The translations under genes were made by a program, and so were the position numbers. Positions 9,462 to 19,213 of a stretch of 64,000 nucleotides of DNA are shown piece by piece. The notes beneath the pieces were generated by a model. It searched no databases. It had not been told where the DNA came from and was given only the letters and a program-made list of their open reading frames with translations. The number at the start of each line of letters is the position of its first letter. The stretch's first letter is position 1. Where the stretch lies: positions 124,001 to 188,000 of the forward strand of contig NZ_JMIB01000004.1 in NCBI RefSeq assembly GCF_000695255.1, given 5' to 3'. Origin of the DNA: Photobacterium galatheae (GTDB taxonomy: Bacteria > Pseudomonadota > Gammaproteobacteria > Enterobacterales > Vibrionaceae).

Positions 9462-9892
9462 TGCCAGATCTGTTGTTAAAATGGCTGCCGCTGGCTATTT
9501 CTTTGCTAGCGGTTGTAATTGCTGTTGTGCTGGTCAAGCGTGAACGAAAAGCGCGTCAGGAACTTGATACGAAGTTTACTGCGGCTGAGTTATTGCTCAA
9601 AACAGCCAGACAGCAGCAAGAGAGCTTAACCAAACAGTTTCATGAGTTGCGTGCCGGTGCCATCGCCATGAGTAATAAAATGGCAGATCTGGCGCGTCAG
9701 CAGGATGAGTTGTCTGAACGTCAGGGGGAAATGGCCATGCAGGACCCTGAAGGCCGTTTGTACAGCCGCGCCAGTAAAATGGTTGAACTGGGGGCTGACG
9801 TCAATGAACTCATGAAAGAATGTGATCTGCCAAAGGCTGAGGCCGAGTTGCTCCTCCGTTTGCAACAGCGCATGAGTAAACGCCGGCGCTAA
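9461..9892 (+). CDS. DUF2802 family membrane-anchored coiled-coil protein
   Basis: A 143-aa protein of unknown biochemical role. One N-terminal membrane helix (about residues 4-25, LLLKWLPLAISLLAVVIAVVLV) is followed by basic residues and a predicted coiled coil rich in Gln, Glu and Lys (about 30-95). The C-terminal DUF2802 segment contains YSRASKMVELGADVNELMKECDLPKAEAELL, given here in part as ASKMVELGADVNELM. It is the last plus-strand gene of the chemotaxis operon, sharing a base with cheW, so a role in chemotaxis or polar organisation is inferred from context only. Confidence 0.8.
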   Translation: MPDLLLKWLPLAISLLAVVIAVVLVKRERKARQELDTKFTAAELLLKTARQQQESLTKQFHELRAGAIAMSNKMADLARQQDELSERQGEMAMQDPEGRLYSRASKMVELGADVNELMKECDLPKAEAELLLRLQQRMSKRRR

Positions 9893-9925
9893 ACAGGCAC
9901 TGTTGAGGTCTGTTGCTGATAAGCT

Positions 9926-10225
9926 TCATGCGGTTTCATTCACAGGTTGATACCCCTCCCATCCGGGCGGGGTTTTTCCGTTCAGTACCCAGGAAAACGC
10001 AATCAGTTCCGCAATCACCACAAAGAGCGCTGGGGGAATATCATCACCCACTTCCAGCCGGTTCAGATATTCTGCCAGGACTGGATCCTGGTGAATTAAG
10101 CCACCTTGTGCCTTCACCTGTTCAATAATGTCCTTAGCCCAGTCATCATAGCCTTTGGCGGCAACATACGGGGTTTCATAGCCGTCGTAACTTAACGCGA
10201 TCGCGCTGTTTTGCTTCTTGTTCAT
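9926..10225 (-). CDS. FlhB/YscU C-terminal-domain-like small protein
   Basis: A 99-aa protein resembling the cytoplasmic C-terminal domain of the FlhB/EscU/YscU export-switch family, without the membrane part. IALSYDGYETPYVAAKGYDDWA aligns with the segment that follows the NPTH cleavage site in FlhB, and IPPALFVVIAELIAFSW with its tail. No NPTH motif is present. Start MNKKQNSAI at 10225 overlaps the stop of the FliK-like gene by 4 bp (ATGA), so the two are translated as a unit. A role in export-substrate switching is inference. Confidence 0.8.
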   Translation of the reverse strand: MNKKQNSAIALSYDGYETPYVAAKGYDDWAKDIIEQVKAQGGLIHQDPVLAEYLNRLEVGDDIPPALFVVIAELIAFSWVLNGKTPPGWEGYQPVNETA

Positions 10226-11073
10226 ACGCTTATCCTGATGCCGCACTGCGGCGCAATCATCGGGTCGGTGTCTTCTGCGACCGGGGTATGGTGGAAAGAG
10301 ATCGTGTCGCATTTGATTTCTAAGGCTTTGAGGCGACGGGTGAGCTGAGGGGTTAAAGATTCCGCGTGTTGTAAAACAGTCGGTTGGGCACTGTCAAAGT
10401 TGATACTGAGCTTTTCGTCTTGCCAGATAGCGGTTGCCTGCAAGCTATCCTCTTCACCGACGGGCAGCCCCAGCGTCACGATCCAGCTGCGGCCCGGACG
10501 TTTTCTTGCGCTTTTTGACGGTGTGTTTTTGGACTGCACGCTGAGCCGGATCTCGCGGCCGTTTGTCTGAGGCAGATGAAGCACGAAAGGGGTATTCTCA
10601 TCCCGACCGACCGGATTACCGGCAATTCTCTGCTCAGCAGCCAGACGGATCAGGGCTTTGAGTTCACTCTGGGCATTGTCTGGCAGGCTGGCCAACAGTT
10701 TCGCCAGTGGGCTGTCTGGCTGAGATAACTGAGTGACCAGTGCCTTCAAACTATCTTTGCCTGCGCCCTGCTGTAGCCATCGGACTATCTCTGCCGGTGA
10801 TTGAGGCAGCACCAACTGCGTCAGCCATTGTGCAATCGGAGACCCCTGCGCGCTGAGGCTAGGGGGGAGGTTGCCGAATAATCGTTGCAACACATGAAGT
10901 TGTGTTAACAAGTGTGAAAGTTGGCTGATCTGATTGCCAGATTGGAATAAAGTCGCACCTGCCTGCGAGGGCGTGACTGTTTGAGTCACGCTCCCGGTTG
11001 CCTGAGACTCAGGCGTTCGCGAAGTCTGGTTGATGGCTGTCTGATAAGCCGAATTTTGAGATATAGAGGTCAC
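10222..11073 (-). CDS. FliK-like hook-length-control-related protein
   Basis: A 283-aa soluble protein from a GTG start; AAGG lies about 9 nt upstream, and an ATG just before it is followed at once by a stop. The N-terminal half is rich in Gln, Ser, Thr and Leu. The C-terminal half (about 165-283) has a FliK/YscP-like beta-rich domain feel (WIVTLGLPVGEEDSLQATAIWQDEKLSINF). It pairs with an FlhB-tail-like gene, and FliK and FlhB are known partners in hook-length switching. Both genes run against the surrounding che and ccm operons. It is not the main FliK, which would be in the hook/basal-body cluster. Confidence 0.65.
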   Translation of the reverse strand: MTSISQNSAYQTAINQTSRTPESQATGSVTQTVTPSQAGATLFQSGNQISQLSHLLTQLHVLQRLFGNLPPSLSAQGSPIAQWLTQLVLPQSPAEIVRWLQQGAGKDSLKALVTQLSQPDSPLAKLLASLPDNAQSELKALIRLAAEQRIAGNPVGRDENTPFVLHLPQTNGREIRLSVQSKNTPSKSARKRPGRSWIVTLGLPVGEEDSLQATAIWQDEKLSINFDSAQPTVLQHAESLTPQLTRRLKALEIKCDTISFHHTPVAEDTDPMIAPQCGIRISV

Positions 11074-11181
11074 ATTTACTTACCTTGCTACCGGATTGAT
11101 AACAGCCTGAAACTAACAAAGATATTCGTCGCTGTGATATTATCCGGGGATGATTTCACTCACTCAGGATGACGCATCACT

Positions 11182-11838
11182 ATGTTGTCAGTGAACGGAT
11201 TGAGCTGTACCCGTGATGAACGAGTGCTGTTCGATGAACTTCAATTTTCGGTTACTTCCGGCGAACTGGTTCAAATTGAAGGCCGCAATGGTGCCGGCAA
11301 AACCACGTTGCTACGTATTATCGCTGGACTGGGACAACCGGATGCCGGTGATGTCTACTGGCACGATAACAAGATAGTCCATGTCCGTGAAGAGTATCAT
11401 AGCCAGATGTTGTTTTTGGGACATCAAACTGGGGTGAAGCGCGAATTAACGGCTTATGAAAACCTGGCTTTTTTCCAGGCAATGCATGAGCATCGTCACA
11501 GTGAGGCACTGACGGGGCAGGCTAAAGTGCAGGGTGAAGATGCAATCTGGCAGGCACTGGCCCATGTGGGGTTGGCTGGCCGTGAAGATGTACCGGCCGG
11601 GCAACTGTCTGCCGGTCAGCAGCGCCGGGTGGCTTTGGCAAGATTATGGTTGAGTAACCACCCGCTGTGGATTTTGGATGAGCCTCTGACCGCCATTGAT
11701 AAGCATGGGGTTAAAGTGCTGGAGCAGCTGTTTGTATCCCATACTGAACGTGGTGGCACTGTGTTACTGACTACGCATCAGGATATGTTTTCCTCGCAGA
11801 ATCGTCTGCGCAAAATCACTCTGGGGCAGGCGTTGTAA
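11182..11838 (+). CDS. ccmA: CcmA, ATPase of the heme-handling ABC complex
   Basis: ABC ATPase of the CcmABCD complex, which releases heme-loaded CcmE for cytochrome c maturation; 218 aa. Walker [11 protein letters not shown] is near residues 34-43, the signature [14 protein letters not shown] follows, and Walker B is LWILDEP. It is the first gene of the nine-gene ccm operon; the next gene begins directly after its stop. Confidence 0.96.
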   Translation: MLSVNGLSCTRDERVLFDELQFSVTSGELVQIEGRNGAGKTTLLRIIAGLGQPDAGDVYWHDNKIVHVREEYHSQMLFLGHQTGVKRELTAYENLAFFQAMHEHRHSEALTGQAKVQGEDAIWQALAHVGLAGREDVPAGQLSAGQQRRVALARLWLSNHPLWILDEPLTAIDKHGVKVLEQLFVSHTERGGTVLLTTHQDMFSSQNRLRKITLGQAL

Positions 11839-12507
11839 ATGTTGTCTTCGATGTATCAGGTTATCCGGCGAGAACTGCTGATTGCGTTTCGTCGTCAGGC
11901 CGACGTATTTAACCCGTTGTGGTTTTTTATTATTGTCATCACGCTGTTTCCACTCGGAATCGGACCTGAACCGAGTCTTTTAGCACGGATTGCGCCCGGC
12001 ATTATCTGGGTGGCTGCCTTACTGGCTGCGTTGCTGTCGCTGGAACGTTTATTTCGTGATGATTTTGTGGATGGTTCTCTTGAGCAAATGATGCTGATGC
12101 CAACGCCTTTACCTGTCTTGGCACTGGCAAAAGTGATTGCTCACTGGCTGTTGACAGGGTTGCCTTTGCTATTGATCAGCCCTTTACTGGCAATTTTGTT
12201 GTCACTGGACTGGTCCACTTGGCTGGCCGTCGTGCTGACACTGCTGATTGGCACGCCAACACTGAGTTTTCTGGGGGCAATAGGGGTTGCACTCACGGTC
12301 GGATTGCGTAAAGGTGGGGTATTATTGAGCTTGCTCATCCTGCCGTTATTCATTCCCGTGTTAATCTTTGCAACTTCGGCTATTGAAGCCGCCTCTTTGG
12401 GAATGGGCTATCAGGGACAATTGGCCCTGATGGGTGCCATGCTGGCAGGCGCTGCCACATTGGCTCCCTTTGCTATCGCAGCTTCACTGCGGGTGAGTGT
12501 GAGCTGA
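11839..12507 (+). CDS. ccmB: CcmB, membrane subunit of the heme ABC complex
   Basis: Six-helix inner-membrane protein of CcmABCD; 222 aa. Diagnostic conserved stretches are FNPLWFFIIVITLFPLGIGPEP, quoted in part as NPLWFFIIVITLFPLGIG, LLARIAPGIIWVAALLAALL and LERLFRDDFVDGSLEQMML. ATG 11839 abuts the ccmA stop; a second in-frame ATG at 11851 (MYQVIRRELL) would fit the usual N-terminus equally well. Confidence 0.95.
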   Translation: MLSSMYQVIRRELLIAFRRQADVFNPLWFFIIVITLFPLGIGPEPSLLARIAPGIIWVAALLAALLSLERLFRDDFVDGSLEQMMLMPTPLPVLALAKVIAHWLLTGLPLLLISPLLAILLSLDWSTWLAVVLTLLIGTPTLSFLGAIGVALTVGLRKGGVLLSLLILPLFIPVLIFATSAIEAASLGMGYQGQLALMGAMLAGAATLAPFAIAASLRVSVS

Positions 12508-12558
12508 CCTATAAATGCTTGGAAGCAATTATTATTATTCATCATAGAGTATTGAAAG

Positions 12559-13290
12559 ATGTGGAAGTGGTTACATCCCTACGCGAAAGCTGAAAACTGC
12601 TACCGTTTATGCGGCACCCTACTGCCCTGGTTTGCAGTTTTCTCTTTACTCAGCCTGACGATCGGTTCGATCTGGGGGCTGGCTTTTGCACCTGCCGATT
12701 ACCAGCAAGGTGACAGTTTCCGAATTATTTACCTGCATGTGCCGGCGGCAATCTGGTCGATGGGCGCTTATCTGTGGATGGCCATTGCCGCTTTTATCGG
12801 GCTGGTCTGGCAGATTCGCCTGTCGGATATGGCAGCCGCTGCGATGGCACCGATTGGCGCCGTTTTCACTTTCATTGCCCTGCTGACGGGGGCCATCTGG
12901 GGGAAGCCGATGTGGGGCGCCTGGTGGGTCTGGGATGCAAGGCTGACCTCTGAGCTGATTCTGCTGTTTTTATATTTGGGCGTCATTGCGTTGTATAACG
13001 CCTTTGATGATCAGAAGAGTGCGGCGAAAGCGGCGGGCATTCTGGCGATTGTGGGGGTGATTAACCTGCCGATTATTCATTACTCAGTGGAGTGGTGGAA
13101 TACCCTGCACCAGGGCGCAACCATTACCAAGTTTGCGAAGCCATCCATTGACAGCCGGATGCTGTGGCCGTTGCTGCTGAATATTTTAGGTTTTGCCTGC
13201 TTCTTTGGTGCCGTGACCATGATTCGTCTGCGGAATGAAATTTTGCTCCGGGAAAGTCATCGTCCCTGGGTACGCCAGCTGATGAAATGA
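12559..13290 (+). CDS. ccmC: CcmC, heme delivery membrane protein
   Basis: Six-transmembrane heme-handling protein that loads heme onto CcmE; 243 aa. The tryptophan-rich WWD segment is present as WGKPMWGAWWVWDARLTSELI (near residues 113-133), and heme-ligand histidines lie in the flanking periplasmic loops (YLHVPAA; IHYSVEWWNTLH). Position between ccmB and ccmD confirms the call. Confidence 0.96.
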   Translation: MWKWLHPYAKAENCYRLCGTLLPWFAVFSLLSLTIGSIWGLAFAPADYQQGDSFRIIYLHVPAAIWSMGAYLWMAIAAFIGLVWQIRLSDMAAAAMAPIGAVFTFIALLTGAIWGKPMWGAWWVWDARLTSELILLFLYLGVIALYNAFDDQKSAAKAAGILAIVGVINLPIIHYSVEWWNTLHQGATITKFAKPSIDSRMLWPLLLNILGFACFFGAVTMIRLRNEILLRESHRPWVRQLMK

Positions 13291-13297
13291 GGTGAGT

Positions 13298-13504
13298 ATG
13301 CATTTCGAATCAATTCAAGAATTTTTTGCGATGGGTGGTTATGCCGGTTATGTCTGGGCTGCCTATGGTATTTCTGCTTTATCTCTGCTGATCCTGCTCT
13401 GGCGCAGTGTCAGCCAAAGTCGTCATCTGGCTGCTGAAATTAAAAATAAAATTGCCCGCGAGCAACGCATTAAAGCTGCTGAGAAGCTGGAGAATACGCT
13501 ATGA
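13298..13504 (+). CDS. ccmD: CcmD, small subunit of the CcmABCD complex
   Basis: Small single-pass protein, 68 aa, with one helix (about 18-36, [18 protein letters not shown]) and a basic C-terminal tail. It is needed to release holo-CcmE. I used ATG 13298, preceded by GAGG with a 5-nt gap; the GTG at 13292 is an alternative. It overlaps ccmE by 4 bp. Confidence 0.93.
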   Translation: MHFESIQEFFAMGGYAGYVWAAYGISALSLLILLWRSVSQSRHLAAEIKNKIAREQRIKAAEKLENTL

Positions 13505-13986
13505 ACCCAAGACGTAAAAGACGCCTGACTGTTGTCGTTGCCCTGCTGGCTGGACTGGGCGTGACGGTTGGCCTGATTCTGTACGCCATGAACCAGAATA
13601 TGGATTTGTTTTACACGCCGACTGAACTGGTGCAAGGAAAGTCTGATGGGACGAAGCCTGAAGTCGGTCAGCGTCTGCGGATTGGCGGCATGGTGGTGAA
13701 AGGTTCGGTGTCCCGTGATCCGAACTCACTGCAGGTGAGTTTCCGGGTGGCAGATGTCGGTCCTGAAGTGACAGTCCGTTATGACGGTATTTTGCCTGAC
13801 CTGTTCCGGGAAGGGCAGGGCATTGTTGCTCAGGGCGTTCTGGTGGATGCAACAACGGTTGAAGCGCATGAAGTACTGGCGAAGCATGATGAGGAATACA
13901 TGCCGCCGGAAGTTGCTGAAGCCATGCAGAAGAACCACAAGCCGTTGGAATACACCGACCAACAAAAACAAGGTAGTGTGCAATGA
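13501..13986 (+). CDS. ccmE: CcmE, periplasmic heme chaperone
   Basis: Membrane-anchored heme chaperone; 161 aa. An N-terminal anchor (about 9-29) is followed by the beta-barrel OB-fold domain. The covalent heme-binding histidine is His129 in [12 protein letters not shown], followed by the flexible C-terminal tail. Overlaps ccmD by 4 bp and ccmF by 4 bp. Confidence 0.96.
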   Translation: MNPRRKRRLTVVVALLAGLGVTVGLILYAMNQNMDLFYTPTELVQGKSDGTKPEVGQRLRIGGMVVKGSVSRDPNSLQVSFRVADVGPEVTVRYDGILPDLFREGQGIVAQGVLVDATTVEAHEVLAKHDEEYMPPEVAEAMQKNHKPLEYTDQQKQGSVQ

Positions 13987-15980
13987 TTGCTGAGTTAGGG
14001 CAGTTCAGCCTGATCCTGGCGCTGGGGCTCTCGCTCCTGGTCAGCGTTTATCCCTTATACGGTGCCCATCAGGGGAACCCGGTTCTGATGCGTTTGGCCC
14101 GGCCCCTGACTTACGGCGTCTTTGTGATGTTGCTGTTGTCATTCGTTTTACTGGCCTGGGCCTTTTACAGCAATGACTTTACGCTGACGTATGTGGCCAG
14201 CAACTCCAACAGTAATTTGCCCTGGTATTACCGGATTACCGCAGTGTGGGGCGCGCATGAAGGCTCACTTCTGCTGTGGGTGCTGATTCAGGCAACCTGG
14301 GCGGCCGCAGTGGCAACATTCAGTCGCGGTATGCCACAGGAATCTGTAGCACGAGTGCTTGCGGTCATGGGAATGATCTCTGTCGGCTTCTTGCTGTTTA
14401 TCATTCTGACATCCAATCCTTTCCTGCGCACTTTGCCTTACTTCCCTGTTGATGGGCGCGATCTGAACCCATTGCTTCAGGATCCGGGGCTGATTATTCA
14501 CCCGCCAATGCTGTATATGGGGTATGTCGGTTTCTCGGTTGCTTTTGCTTTCGCCATTGCTTCGCTGATGACCGGACGCTTGGATACGGCCTGGGCACGC
14601 TGGTCGCGTCCGTGGACCATTGCTGCCTGGTCATTTTTGACTCTGGGGATCGCGCTGGGCTCCTGGTGGGCGTATTACGAACTCGGCTGGGGCGGCTGGT
14701 GGTTCTGGGATCCGGTTGAAAACGCATCTTTCATGCCATGGCTGGCCGGTACAGCGCTGATGCATTCATTGGCGGTGACAGAGAAACGGGGAACCTTCAA
14801 AGCCTGGACAGTACTGCTGGCAATTTCTGCTTTTTCACTGAGCCTGCTCGGCACCTTCCTGGTGCGCTCCGGTGTGCTGGTTTCCGTACATGCGTTTGCT
14901 TCTGATCCGGCGCGCGGGATGTTCATTCTGGGCTTCCTGGTTGTGGTGATTGGCGGCTCCTTGTTGCTGTACGCCCTGCGGGGTGCCCAGATCCGTTCTC
15001 ACGGCAGTTTCAGCCTGTTTTCCCGCGAGAACTTCCTGCTGGCAAACAACCTGCTGCTGGTCACCGGTTTGCTGGTCGTTCTGATTGGTACCCTGCTGCC
15101 GTTAGTCCATAAGCAAATCGGACTGGGTTCTGTCTCCATTGGGGTGCCTTTCTTTAATACGCTGTTTACCTGGCTGATGATCCCCTTTGCGTTTTTTCTG
15201 GGCATCGGGCCGCTGGTACGCTGGAAGCGCGAGAATTTTGCAAATATCCGCCGTCCGTTGATCATTTCTGCGCTGATCACACTGCCGTTGTCCCTGCTGG
15301 TGCTCTGGTTGCGGCCAGATCCGATCCAGCCACTGGCTGTCCTGGGTCTGGTGATGGCATTCTGGATTATCATTTTGCAGGGCTTCGAGCTGTATGAGCG
15401 TGCGACACACCGCCATTCTCTGATGGTTGGCTTGGGTAAGCTGGGCCGCAGTCACTGGGCAATGGTACTGGGGCATCTCGGACTGGCAATCACCCTGATT
15501 GGGATTACGCTGGTGTCGAATTATGACCTGGAGCGTGATGTGCGCTTGTCGCCGGGGCAGTCTGTGAATGTGGAAGGGTTTGACTTCCGTCTGGCCGGCC
15601 TGCGCAATGTAGAAGGACCAAACTATGATGGTTTCATTGGTGACTTTGTGGTCACAGTTGATGGTCAGTTTGTGACTGAACTGCATGCCGAGAAGCGATT
15701 CTATACTGTGGCTGGCTCGATGATGACAGAAGCGGCCATCGACAGTGGTGTGACCCGCGACCTGTATGTCGCTCTGGGTGAGCAATTGACTGATGGTGCC
15801 TGGGCCGTCCGTATTTATTACAAGCCATTTGTCAATTGGCTGTGGGCTGGGGCTGTTCTGATGGCGCTGGGTGGCGCGATGGCAATCAGTGACAAGCGTT
15901 ATCGTTTCCGTCAGCGGTTTAAAAAGGCAGAGAAAGCAGAAGAAAATGTTGCTGTATCCCGGGCTGAGGTGAATGGATGA
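13983..15980 (+). CDS. ccmF: CcmF, heme lyase core subunit
   Basis: Large multi-spanning protein (665 aa) that attaches heme to apocytochrome c together with CcmH and CcmI. The WWD domain is [20 protein letters not shown], preceded by the conserved [16 protein letters not shown] and [14 protein letters not shown] stretches. The C-terminus returns to the membrane ([16 protein letters not shown]) before a basic tail. Four-base overlaps with both ccmE and ccmG. Confidence 0.97.
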   Translation: MIAELGQFSLILALGLSLLVSVYPLYGAHQGNPVLMRLARPLTYGVFVMLLLSFVLLAWAFYSNDFTLTYVASNSNSNLPWYYRITAVWGAHEGSLLLWVLIQATWAAAVATFSRGMPQESVARVLAVMGMISVGFLLFIILTSNPFLRTLPYFPVDGRDLNPLLQDPGLIIHPPMLYMGYVGFSVAFAFAIASLMTGRLDTAWARWSRPWTIAAWSFLTLGIALGSWWAYYELGWGGWWFWDPVENASFMPWLAGTALMHSLAVTEKRGTFKAWTVLLAISAFSLSLLGTFLVRSGVLVSVHAFASDPARGMFILGFLVVVIGGSLLLYALRGAQIRSHGSFSLFSRENFLLANNLLLVTGLLVVLIGTLLPLVHKQIGLGSVSIGVPFFNTLFTWLMIPFAFFLGIGPLVRWKRENFANIRRPLIISALITLPLSLLVLWLRPDPIQPLAVLGLVMAFWIIILQGFELYERATHRHSLMVGLGKLGRSHWAMVLGHLGLAITLIGITLVSNYDLERDVRLSPGQSVNVEGFDFRLAGLRNVEGPNYDGFIGDFVVTVDGQFVTELHAEKRFYTVAGSMMTEAAIDSGVTRDLYVALGEQLTDGAWAVRIYYKPFVNWLWAGAVLMALGGAMAISDKRYRFRQRFKKAEKAEENVAVSRAEVNG

Positions 15981-16531
15981 ACAAGAAATTACTCTTTATC
16001 CCGTTTGTGATTTTTCTCGCGCTGGTGGCTGTGTTTATGGAGCAGTTGACCCGCAACGCAGACGGTGATGATCCCACCCGGCTGGAATCTGTCTTGATCG
16101 GAAAGCCTGTTCCCGAGTTTCGTCTGGAAGATTTAGCCGACGCTGGCAAGCTGTATCAGCAAGATATTTTCCAAGGTGAACCGCTGCTGCTGAATGTGTG
16201 GGCAACCTGGTGTCCGACCTGTTATGCCGAGCACCAGTACCTCAATCAGCTGGCCAGTCAGGGCGTGAAAATTATCGGCCTGAATTATAAGGATGAACGT
16301 CAGAAAGCCATTCGCTGGCTGAACGATTTGGGAAATCCTTATATGCACAGTTTGTTTGACGGTAATGGCATGCTGGGCATGGATCTCGGTGTGTATGGTG
16401 CACCGGAGACTTTTCTGATTGATGCCAAAGGGATCATCCGCTATCGCCATGTGGGTGATGTCAACCCGCAAAACTGGGAAAGCACGCTGAAGCCAATCTA
16501 TGCGCGTCTGCAGGAGGAAGCGAAAGGATGA
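15977..16531 (+). CDS. ccmG: CcmG/DsbE, thioredoxin-like reductant for apocytochrome c
   Basis: Membrane-tethered periplasmic thioredoxin-fold protein; 184 aa. The signal anchor is at about residues 3-22. The redox site is Cys79-Pro-Thr-Cys82 in WATWCPTC. The family-specific GVYGAPETFLID loop contains the cis-proline neighbourhood. It keeps the CXXCH cysteines reduced for heme attachment. Four-base overlaps with ccmF and ccmH. Confidence 0.96.
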   Translation: MNKKLLFIPFVIFLALVAVFMEQLTRNADGDDPTRLESVLIGKPVPEFRLEDLADAGKLYQQDIFQGEPLLLNVWATWCPTCYAEHQYLNQLASQGVKIIGLNYKDERQKAIRWLNDLGNPYMHSLFDGNGMLGMDLGVYGAPETFLIDAKGIIRYRHVGDVNPQNWESTLKPIYARLQEEAKG

Positions 16532-17043
16532 AACACTGGATTGCAGTGGTTGCACTGAGCATCGCGGGCTGGCTGTCGGTGAGCCTGCCAGCTCAGGCCG
16601 CGATTGATGTGTATGAATTCAAATCCCCTGAGCAGGAAGTTGCCTTTCAGGATCTGACGGCAACGCTTCGTTGCCCGAAGTGTCAGAACAACAATATTGC
16701 AGACTCGAATGCTGAGCTGGCGAAAGATATGCGTCAGAAGGTGTTTGAATTACTGAATCAGGGAAAATCGAAGCAGGAAATCATTGATTATATGATTGCC
16801 CGCTACGGTAACTTCGTGACTTATAACCCACCGATCATGCCTTCAACGCTGATTCTCTGGCTGGGGCCGCTGTGTTTTCTGCTGATTGGGGCCTGTGTAC
16901 TGGTTTACCGATCCCGCCGTGGGGTCACCGGGACAAAGACGATAGATGCTGAAGAATCGGCTCGTCTGAATGCATTGCTTGAGGAAATCGGGCAACAGGC
17001 AGACAAAAACGATCAGGCGGGTGAGAGCAAGGTGAAAAAATGA
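16528..17043 (+). CDS. ccmH: CcmH, apocytochrome thiol oxidoreductase
   Basis: Short-form CcmH (171 aa), with the CcmI function on the next gene. A cleavable signal peptide ends near AQA-AID. The LRCPxCQ motif has Cys49 and Cys52 and is followed by NNNIADSNAELAKDMR. A C-terminal membrane helix (about 110-130) precedes a polar tail. Overlaps ccmI by 4 bp. Confidence 0.95.
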   Translation: MKHWIAVVALSIAGWLSVSLPAQAAIDVYEFKSPEQEVAFQDLTATLRCPKCQNNNIADSNAELAKDMRQKVFELLNQGKSKQEIIDYMIARYGNFVTYNPPIMPSTLILWLGPLCFLLIGACVLVYRSRRGVTGTKTIDAEESARLNALLEEIGQQADKNDQAGESKVKK

Positions 17044-18251
17044 CGTTATTTTGGATTTCCACCCTGATTCTGGTGCTTATTGCACTGGCGTTTCTGATTG
17101 TACCGGTATTCGTGGGCAGCAATCAGGATCAGGTCGCCAGCCGTGACGAGCTGAACAAAGCCTTTTTCCGTGATCGTTTGGGCGAGCTTAAAGAAGAAAA
17201 CAGCGAAGGCTTAATTGCCAGTCCGGATGAAATGGAAGTTGAGCTGCAACAGTCGCTGCTGGACGATGTACCGGCTGAGCAGATTCAGCAGTACACATTG
17301 TTTAAACCCTGGTTAATGTTGCCAGGGGTGCTTGTCATTTTGGGTCTGTCTTACGGTCTGTATAGTATCGTCGGCAATCAGCAGAAAGTGGCTACCTGGC
17401 AGGAAACGGTTTCAAGGCTGCCTCAGTTGACCCAAAAGTTGATGGTGCAGCATGCTGACCCGCTGACGGATGAGGAAATGGATGCGCTGACTCTGGGCCT
17501 ACGGACGCGTTTACACGAACGCCCGAATGATGCGACTGGCTGGCTGTTACTCGGCCGGATTGGTATCGCGAACCGGGATATTGAAACTGCTCAGGGCGCG
17601 ATGAAACGTGCTTTGGATCTGGAGCCCACCGATCCAACGTTACAGCTTGAATATGCCCGGACACTGATGATGGGCGGAGAACCCGGCCAGCTTCAGTTTG
17701 CCCGGACGATGCTGAAGCATTTGCTGGAGCGTCACCCGACGAATTTTGAGGCGATGGCGTTGCTGGCATTTGATGCCTTCAGTCAGGGCGATTATCCGGT
17801 AGCCATTCAGTTCTGGGAACAGATGAAAAGTTTGCCCGGTATTGGTGATGATCGCCTCAGGATGATTGAAGGGGGGATTGCTCAGGCCAAAAAAGAAATT
17901 GAACGTGCGGCTAACCCGAGTCCTGGCGTGACCGTCACGGTGAATCTGGCACCATCCGTGACCCTGCCGGAGCAAGGGATCGTGATTGTGTCTGTTCATA
18001 CAGCGGATGGTGCGCCGATGCCGCTGGCAGCAAGACGCTTACCACTCTCCCGTTTCCCGCTGACGCTGACCCTGACAGACAGCGACAGTATGATACCGGA
18101 CCGGTTGATGTCTCAGCAGTCGAAACTGATTGTGCGGGCGAGAATTGACCGGGATGGAAACGTTGCCACCAAAGATGGTGACTGGTTTGGTGAAAGTGGG
18201 ATTGTCTCCCTGGGGGGCGAAACAAGCATTACAATTCAGTCACAGTTTTAG
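17040..18251 (+). CDS. ccmI: CcmI, TPR apocytochrome c chaperone
   Basis: Apocytochrome chaperone of the heme-ligation complex; 403 aa. Two N-terminal membrane helices (about 2-22 and 92-112) bracket a cytoplasmic loop. TPR units follow (RPNDATGWLLLGRI, LDLEPTDPTLQLEYARTLM, HPTNFEAMALLAFDAF). A beta-rich C-terminal domain begins around 295. It is the last gene of the ccm operon, which closes with a terminator just downstream. Confidence 0.94.
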   Translation: MTLFWISTLILVLIALAFLIVPVFVGSNQDQVASRDELNKAFFRDRLGELKEENSEGLIASPDEMEVELQQSLLDDVPAEQIQQYTLFKPWLMLPGVLVILGLSYGLYSIVGNQQKVATWQETVSRLPQLTQKLMVQHADPLTDEEMDALTLGLRTRLHERPNDATGWLLLGRIGIANRDIETAQGAMKRALDLEPTDPTLQLEYARTLMMGGEPGQLQFARTMLKHLLERHPTNFEAMALLAFDAFSQGDYPVAIQFWEQMKSLPGIGDDRLRMIEGGIAQAKKEIERAANPSPGVTVTVNLAPSVTLPEQGIVIVSVHTADGAPMPLAARRLPLSRFPLTLTLTDSDSMIPDRLMSQQSKLIVRARIDRDGNVATKDGDWFGESGIVSLGGETSITIQSQF

Positions 18252-18281
18252 TGATCTCCTGAAACATACTGGTAGTTCTGA

Positions 18282-18314
18282 AACAGACTGGATATCATTG
18301 TCCAGTCTGTTTTC
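18282..18314 (+). terminator. Rho-independent terminator of the ccm operon
   Basis: Stem AACAGACTGGA / TCCAGTCTGTT (11 bp) with an 8-nt loop, followed by TTTT then CGTTT. It begins 30 nt after ccmI and ends only about 13 nt before the mlaA start. Confidence 0.8.
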
Positions 18315-18324
18315 GTTTGAATAA

Positions 18325-19188
18325 GTGATTAACACATTGAGTCGAAATCTTTTTTTATCCATCCTGTTGAGCATGTCTTTGATGGGGTGTGCAAGTTCTC
18401 CGCCCGATCCTGCACCGGAAAAACTGGCCGGGAATGAATATGGTCTTGATGAGGAAGAACTGGCAGCAGCCGGGTTGACAGTTGAAGAACTGCAGTCGCT
18501 GGAAACACCGGAAAGCACAGCTTATGACCCTTTTGAAGGCTTCAACCGTGCAATGTGGACGGTGAATTATGAGTATCTGGATCCTTACTTTCTTCGTCCG
18601 GTCTCCTTAGCTTATGTGGATTACGTGCCTTCACCTCTGCGTACTGGCCTGCGAAACTTCCTGTCGAATCTTGAAGAACCAGCCAATATGCTCAACAGCT
18701 TTTTGATGCAGAATCCCGAGAAAGCGGTTGATCATTTTAACCGGTTCTGGATTAACTCCATCTTTGGTTTAGGCGGGTTGATTGATATTGCCTCTGCGGC
18801 AGACATTTCCCCGCCCGGGCAGCAATCTTTCCCGGATACGCTCGGCTATTACGGTGTTGGCAATGGCCCCTACTTTATGATTCCGGCGTATGGTCCAGTC
18901 ACCTTACGTGAAGGTGCAGGAGACTGGGTCGATAAACTGTATTTTCCACTCAATCTGCTGACATTCTGGCAAAGTGCCGGGAAGTGGGCGTTGGAAGGGA
19001 TGGAAAACCGGGCAAAATTGGTGGCTCAGGAGCCGATGCTGAACAACTCTCCGGATCCTTATGTGTTTACACGGGATGCCTATATTCAGTACAAGAATTT
19101 CAGGGCTGGTGGAGAGGCGGTGGAGTCTGATCAACCAGTCAATGAAGACTACCTTGATGATTACCTTGATGAAATCGACAGTGAATAG
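18325..19188 (+). CDS. mlaA: MlaA (VacJ), outer-membrane lipoprotein for phospholipid retrograde transport
   Basis: Removes phospholipids from the outer leaflet of the outer membrane and passes them to MlaC; 287 aa from a GTG start. The lipobox is SLMGC, with the lipidated cysteine at about residue 22. Family signature stretches are YDPFEGFNRAMWTVNYEYLDPYFLRPV, quoted in part as DPFEGFNRAMW, and RFWINSIFGLGGLIDIA; GNGPYFMIPAYGP is also present. The C-terminus is acidic. No clear Shine-Dalgarno precedes the GTG; the only other in-frame option that keeps a signal peptide is TTG 18337. Confidence 0.93.
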   Translation: MINTLSRNLFLSILLSMSLMGCASSPPDPAPEKLAGNEYGLDEEELAAAGLTVEELQSLETPESTAYDPFEGFNRAMWTVNYEYLDPYFLRPVSLAYVDYVPSPLRTGLRNFLSNLEEPANMLNSFLMQNPEKAVDHFNRFWINSIFGLGGLIDIASAADISPPGQQSFPDTLGYYGVGNGPYFMIPAYGPVTLREGAGDWVDKLYFPLNLLTFWQSAGKWALEGMENRAKLVAQEPMLNNSPDPYVFTRDAYIQYKNFRAGGEAVESDQPVNEDYLDDYLDEIDSE

Positions 19189-19213
19189 TGTATTGTTTTG
19201 ATTTTCTGATAAA

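Noticed and set aside
15102-15785. Long (227-codon) antisense frame inside ccmF
   Set aside because: It is a mirror of a highly conserved gene with no own ribosome site; composition follows from the ccmF codons.
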